NCBI RefSeq assembly: GCF_002994745.2
Contig: NC_037090.1
Location: 30,362,501 to 30,426,500 of the forward strand
Origin: Rosa chinensis
Taxonomy: Eukaryota > Streptophyta > Magnoliopsida > Rosales > Rosaceae
DNA: 64,000 bases
Reading direction: 5' to 3'
Below, piece after piece: positions 58,603-64,000 of the stretch (position 1 is the first letter of the stretch; every line of letters starts with the position of its first letter). Under the pieces are notes generated by a model. The model saw only the letters and a list, made by a program, of their open reading frames with translations, ran no database searches and had not been told where the DNA came from. The position numbers and the translations under genes were made by a program.

Positions 58603-61059
58603 ATACCAAAAACAGTAGCCTTTCATTCTACACACACAAAACTGTATCTAGCAAATGTCTCTTTTTCTTTTCTATTATTAATCAACCACTTTATAAACTT
58701 TTTTTTCATCAAAAACCACTTTATATTTAACTTTTTCTTTTCTTTCTTTTTTTCTCGACAATTTTTAATTATTCCATTCAATATACACATTTATCCTAAA
58801 AATAAATAAATGTTTTGGGAAATAAACAAAAAAAGAAGTTATTCACTCCTTATCCCATTAACTTTTTTAGACTTCAATCCAAAACAAAAAACTATTTTAG
58901 ATGTGAAGCCATTTTCTCCATTCTCCTGTATTGTATAAGAGGTACTATTCTTCTCATTCTTTCAACTCTCAGACTTTATCTCCTTCATCAATCTCGTTCA
59001 AGAAGCAATATATATTTGGCTACCATCTCCCCCATCAACAGGTACTAAAATCACATAAACTCAGACTTGATATATACATATTTATATATATATATATATA
59101 TGTTAGGATTTGATAATAAATTCTAATCTTTCAGCCATTTATTCATCTCAGATGAAGGTGATCATTCACTTGCTTCAAGTTTGCCTGAGATCTACTAGAG
59201 AATATAATATGGGTTGATCGATCTGGGTCTATAAGCCAATTAATCTTCTTCAACTCCAATTTGGGTTACTTGATCTGCTGGGTAGTCTGAATTATTGCTT
59301 GTTTGATTATAGCAAGTTTGGAACGAGGGCGGGACTGAGGGCGGAGGAGAGAAAATTGCCGCCCTATCTAGATGAGACAAGTTTTGATTGGACTCTTCAA
59401 GTATTATACAGAGTATACAGAATTTAAAACACTCCTTGTATTTTACCTGGCTAAATACCTAAATTAATACCAAATAAATACATAAAAAAAATTGTTAATA
59501 AAAAAATGTTAATAAATAAAAAACATTGTTAATAAAGGAAACAAAATAAATTTCGTCCAAAAAAGAAAAAGAAAAGAAAAGAGAAAACAAAATAAATTAA
59601 AAGTTGATAATAGATGGATCCCACAACAATAAATTGAGATACTGATATAAAAACCGTATCTTTTGACTACTGGAACTTGCAATAGAGAATACCCTTTTTC
59701 ATTCCGTGGCTGCACCGTATCTAATGAGTTTTAGATACAGTTATCCATATTTTTTAAAGCAAAAGATACAGAATAAAATATGTATCCTCATGAGGTTGTT
59801 GCCTTTTTTTATTGTACTCATTTAAGTTTGGAACAAATTAGGCTAGTATGGCCGGTGATCGGAAGAAGCGACCGGGCATGAACGTATGGAAAAAACCAAT
59901 GAATTAAATGGCGCGCCTGAGGTCATAGTCCATCTAGTTCCTAGTTTATGATGCAAATGATGAAATCGTAAATGACGAGCTAGCTCTAAGTCTATGCAAT
60001 TATTTCGCAGAATAATGGAGCCTACGCACAGATGAGAGACTCCAGTAATTAATGGGAGAAGACCATGCCATATATTCCTCCGATCCACAAAAACCGTCGA
60101 CAGACCTGAACGAATTCGCACCACTCATCTTTATGGAATTACTGACGTTCCACGATATTCTCCTGCACGACTTGTCTTCGTGCAACAAAAATCTACGAAG
60201 AGAGTAGCCTGGTTTATCGAGAAGGGCTTTACATGTTTCGATGAGCCTTTTAGATTCATATGAACATTACACTTATAGACCACAGCTTTATAAATTTCAG
60301 TTGTTTCTTTTCAATTGAAGGGCAAAATTGTGGATTGATCGATACGGCACAAATCTGAAAGCTGAGTGACAATTCTCAATTCAAAATTTAAATTTGAATT
60401 TGCATGCGATGATTGATTAACAACCAATCAATTTACAGACATACAAATCCAAATATCAAGAGCGAGACCTATTACCACGTTCTCTGTGATAAATGTTGGA
60501 ATAGGGACTAAAAATTAGAGATTTAGGATCCCACATCAGAAAAAATACATGAAAAGTAATTCTTGAGTTATAAGAAATGGATGGCTGAAGTGGGGAGAGG
60601 GGTTAGGGGGGTGGGGGGAGAATGTGGACTCATTCACCTCTACCACTCAAGTGACACAAGAATAAAGGCATCAACGAATTGGTTTCACTGGATCTGTTTT
60701 GAGTGTCACCACCATGAACAATTGGAGGTACCTTCCAAGAAATACGCAGTAGCGGTCTTAAACGCGTTATTAAGTCAGTAATATCGATTGATCAAGTGCA
60801 CATGCATAAAATGCCAAACCCTAGCTAGCTATATCAAGCTGGCCCTACAGAACTTATTTTCTAGCTTAAGTGGTTCAGGCACAAGAAGATTCTAAAGAAA
60901 AAAGTGTGTCCTGTGAATGACTGACAAAGAGAGATAGAGTAGTAAGATTACTCAGAACCCCTAAAGTTAGCCCTAAAACCGATCTACCTTAAACCAAGTT
61001 TACCTAAAATCCCATCATCTGCTTTAGTCTAGCTATAGTAAATTTGTTTATCAGCTACC
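58603..61059. other. intergenic, AT-rich, no gene recognised
   Basis: Open frames here (for example minus strand 59843-60188, plus strand 60563-60781) have no recognisable motif, unusual composition and no splice continuation that I can follow. A short TA run lies near 59085. Confidence 0.55.
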
Positions 61060-63790
61060 TCCATCCTTGAGGGTAATGCCTATGGCGATTTGGGCAAGCT
61101 CGTTAACGATAAAGTTGAACTCCCTAGGAAAGTGTTCCAAATCTACATCGTTAAACTGTAGGAGCAGCTCAAGTGCTCTTTCCAAATAGGGTGCCAACGA
61201 GAAACTTGTGCATTTATACTTCTCGCTCATTGATTAATGACGAGCAATGAGTCCCCAAAGACCTGCATGTCTCTAACACCTAACTTTAGAAGTACCTCTA
61301 GGCTTGTAATGAGGGCCTCATATTCAGCTTGGTTGTTGGTACACCGGAACTCTAGCTGAAAGGTGTATGAGAAACAATCCCCAGATGGGGTTTCAAGAAC
61401 AACTCCAGCTCTTGCCATCATGTTAGATCTGGAGCCATCAAAGTATAAGACCCAAGGTTGCAATGAAATTGTCGCTTGCATGAGATGAGCGAACTCAAGT
61501 ATGTATAGTGAATCAAGTCTACTGAAAAAACCTGATGCAACTTCCAAATCTCGGACCTCTAGCACCCCCAACGTTGGGTGGTGTGCGAGAAAGTCTGCTA
61601 TAGCCTGACCCTTAATAGTCTTTTGGGGAACATACTGTAAATTCTGAAAGGGCTAGTACCCATTTAACTATACGGCCTTTGAGTATAGGTCGCGATATCA
61701 TGTATTTGATCAGGTCAGTTTGAGTTATAATGCGAAAGAGCCGGCCAGTACCCATTTCACTATTCGGCCTCTGAATATAGGCTGTGATAGCATGTATTTG
61801 ATCAGGTCTGTTTGAGCTATAATGCATGTAGTGAAAGATAACATATAATGGCGTATTTTACATTCAGAAAAATAAAGCGTCAGACAGAGTTTCTCCACGG
61901 AAGTGTACCTTCTTTCATAGTCTGTTAGCGTTTTGCTGAGGTAGAAAATGGCATGTTCTACTCTCCTTCATCATCTTGGGCGAACAGACTACCAATAGAT
62001 AGCTCTACCGCTGAAATGTAGAGCTTGAGTGGGAAACCAGGTCTTGGAGGGACGAGAACTAGCGGACTCGCGAGATAGGCCTTGATCCTATCAAAAGTCT
62101 CTTGGTGCGTAGGTTCCCAGACAAACTCTTTTTGTCTTGTAGCTTCAGTAGAGAGGAGAAAGGCTGGATCTTACTGGCAGAATTAGAAATAAACCGACGT
62201 AGGAAGTTAATTTTGCCCAATAGCCTATGTAATTCCTTCTTTGTTCGTGGGGATGAGGCCTTGATGACCATGTTGGCTTTGTCCTCGGGCACCTCAATGC
62301 CCATTTCATGGACAATGAAGCCCAATAAGTCACCTTCCTGGACACTAAAAACGCATTTCACTGGGTTCATTTTCAGCTTGTGAAGGTGCATGCGTTCAAA
62401 GAACTTTCGCAAGTCCATGATATGGTCTCCCCGCTTCTTGGACTTAACGACCACATCCTCTATGTAAACCTTTAGGATCTTCTCGAGTATGTCAATGGAA
62501 GATCAAGTTCATTGCTTGCTGGTATGTGGCCCATGCATTATTCAGTCTAAAGGACATAACCACATACTCGAAGACTCCTGTGAAATCATGACATCTAAAA
62601 GCAGTCTTGTGTCTGTCCTCTTCCGCTACCGGAATCTGATGATAGCCTGCTGTTCCATCCATGAAGGATAGAACTTCATGACCTATTACTGAATCTACCA
62701 ACATATCCGCTATGGGCATGGGGTAAACATCTTTGGGTGTAGCATTGTTAAGGTCTCTGTAGTCAACGCAGACTCTCATCTTCCCATTTTTCTTGCGAAC
62801 TGGCATGATATTGGATAACCACTAGTTGTACTTGACCACCCTAATGGTGCCTGACTTGTGCAGCTTCTCAACTTCCTCTTTGACAAAGATTTGGGTTCCT
62901 GAGTTCATTCTTCTTGGTTCCTGCTTCGCGGGCCTCTTGTCAGGCATAGTTGGCAACTTATGGCATACCGAATCTGTTGACAGGCCTAGCATGTCTTCAT
63001 ACTTCTCCTTGAAGCAATCCTTGAATTCCTACAACAAGTTAATGAGCCTCCGTTTCTCTTCAGGCTCCAGGGTGCTGATTGCCACTTCCATTGGCTCATC
63101 TTCTGTTCCCAAATTTACCTTCTCAGTGGGGTCTTTGACCTTAGGTGGAGTATCATCCAAGGTAGCAGGAGTTAACTAAATTGGCTCCTCTTCCTCCTCA
63201 TGGTCAGAGATCTCTTCGTTAATGTACTCATTGTAGTCACTCGATCATAGGCCTCTTTCTCAACCCAGTATGAAGATAGTCTGTCATACAAAGATTGGAA
63301 GACCTCTACTTCTTCCTCTGTAAGGAAGCGATCCATCAATTGGCCTTTGGTTGGGGAACAGCGTGGTCATGTCTTTCTAGGTCTTCTTTGGCTAAGGTTA
63401 GCCCCACTGTGCTAAGTCAGAAGCCGTTACCCCTACAGGGCGGCCCTAGTTATTGACGTCGCTAACCTGTAAATGTGTGATTGATTCGAAGTAGTAGTAG
63501 TACCTGGCATCAACTGCATTGGCAGAGACAGGAAAGGGTTTAGGATCAGCTTTAATCAATTCTGCTTTGTCTGTCACCCTGTTCCACATCATCAACTCTT
63601 GGTGAAGTGTAGAAGGAACACAACAGCTACTGTGAATCCAGTCTTTGCCCAGAATTGCCCTGTAAGCAGCGTAGCAGTCAGTTACAAAGAAGGCATAGTC
63701 CTACCTTGATCCTAAGAAAGAGTAAACTTTAAGTCTGGATTACTGTCCCTGCAATATTCTTGACGGTAAACTCAGACATTTATGAATGAA
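61060..63790 (-). pseudogene. Ty3/gypsy pol (Tat-type) fragment: protease, RT, two RNase H parts; decayed
   Basis: Minus-strand polyprotein, in order. Protease end: CYAAYRAILGKDWIHSS near 63660. Linker: DDTPPKVKDPTEKVNLG. RT start: KSGTIRVVKYN, then VRKKNGKMRVCVDYRDLNNA, VYPMPIADMLVDSVIG and FMDGTAGYHQI. A one-base insertion near 62492. The catalytic box (62466-62455), which reads YIED where active enzymes have YxDD. GFIVHEMGIEVPEDKA. Connection region KYMISRPILKGRIVKW. The second, archaeal-type RNase H: WVLYFDGSRSNMMARAGVVL, TNNQAEYEALITSL, FGDSLLVINQ, HFPREFNFIVNELAQIA. Stops and frameshifts are frequent. No integrase or LTR lies within the window. The double RNase H points to the Tat/Retand/Ogre branch. 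Confidence 0.88.
61650..61830. repeat. tandem duplication of about 90 bp inside the gypsy pol
   Basis: Two copies of the coding stretch containing atgtatttgatcaggt and the tttaactatacggcc / ttcactattcggcc segments stand head to tail, so the IxYMISRPILKGRIVKW block appears twice in altered form. Confidence 0.75.
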
Positions 63791-64000
63791 TTTCCACAAT
63801 TAATCAAGAGCGAGCATTAACTTGACACAGATTTGCACAAATAAATACAAAGTGTGAACTACGAACCCTGACTTATGAAAGAGGTAATTAGTTGATGAAG
63901 AAGACTAGTTTCTTCCCTTTGGACAAGTTGGAGAAGACTTGTCCTTATTAACCTGTCTCCTTCGTAGGCTCCAGCTACGAAGTAGATGATCGGTGCTATT
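63791..64000. other. window end, nothing recognised
   Basis: Upstream (minus sense) of the gypsy protease. The reading frame does not continue recognisably, so the gag part may be deleted or begin outside the window. Confidence 0.5.

Noticed and set aside
59843..60188. Two overlapping minus-strand frames
   Set aside because: No motif, no homology I recognise and no splice context. Probably chance, though a decayed gene cannot be excluded.

Overview
The window is nuclear DNA of a flowering plant, a eudicot. The signs are AT-rich intergenic sequence, spliced genes with GT..AG introns, plant-type Ty1/copia, Ty3/gypsy, LINE, hAT, CACTA and Mutator-like elements, and plant defence genes. The one intact host gene encodes a 16-cysteine thaumatin-like protein of the fruit PR-5 type, closest in my memory to Rosaceae allergens (Pru av 2 / Mal d 2). 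I therefore favour Rosaceae, but the sequence alone does not prove it.

Most of the window is nested transposable elements. I could fix many of their borders from terminal repeats plus target-site duplications (TSDs). (a) 1-5927: a hAT element coding on the minus strand, its left end off the window, interrupted by a solo LTR (527-2480, TSD GCTTC). (b) 5928-13436: decayed LTR-like sequence, a LINE RNase H fragment, a MITE-like element and plain AT-rich DNA. (c) 13437-28408: a SIRE-type copia element on the minus strand, lacking protease and integrase. Its gag is split just after the start codon by a very young, non-autonomous Athila-like element (20092-27457, TSD TGTTC). (d) 28875-45316: a second copia element on the minus strand (TSD TTAAT). 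Its integrase is split by a CACTA element (32274-41680, TSD ATA). That element carries pieces of two host genes, an alkenal double-bond reductase and a SKIP22-like F-box protein. The reductase piece is itself split by a hAT element (33968-38519, TSD CTCTGTGG). (e) 45326-48317: a Mutator-like palindromic element with 9-bp TSD TTAATAAAA. Copia element (d) landed in its left TSD, and it also holds a small hAT and a short inverted-repeat element. (f) 48610-52854: a LINE carrying only ORF2, with a 17-bp TSD.

The right part has more host sequence: a broken beta-1,3-glucanase (PR-2), a scrap of an LRR receptor-kinase domain, the intact thaumatin-like gene (PR-5) with a TATA box, a CT/CA microsatellite and a pentatricopeptide (PPR) pseudogene. 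Then come a G-rich repeat block, a MITE-like element, AT-rich DNA with no gene I can support, and a decayed Ty3/gypsy (Tat-type) pol on the minus strand to the end.

No operon, CRISPR, phage or other bacterial system is present. I found no convincing new biochemical system. The most unusual objects are the four-level nest around the gene-carrying CACTA element and the non-autonomous LTR element with an unfamiliar ORF, two hairpins and three polypurine tracts.
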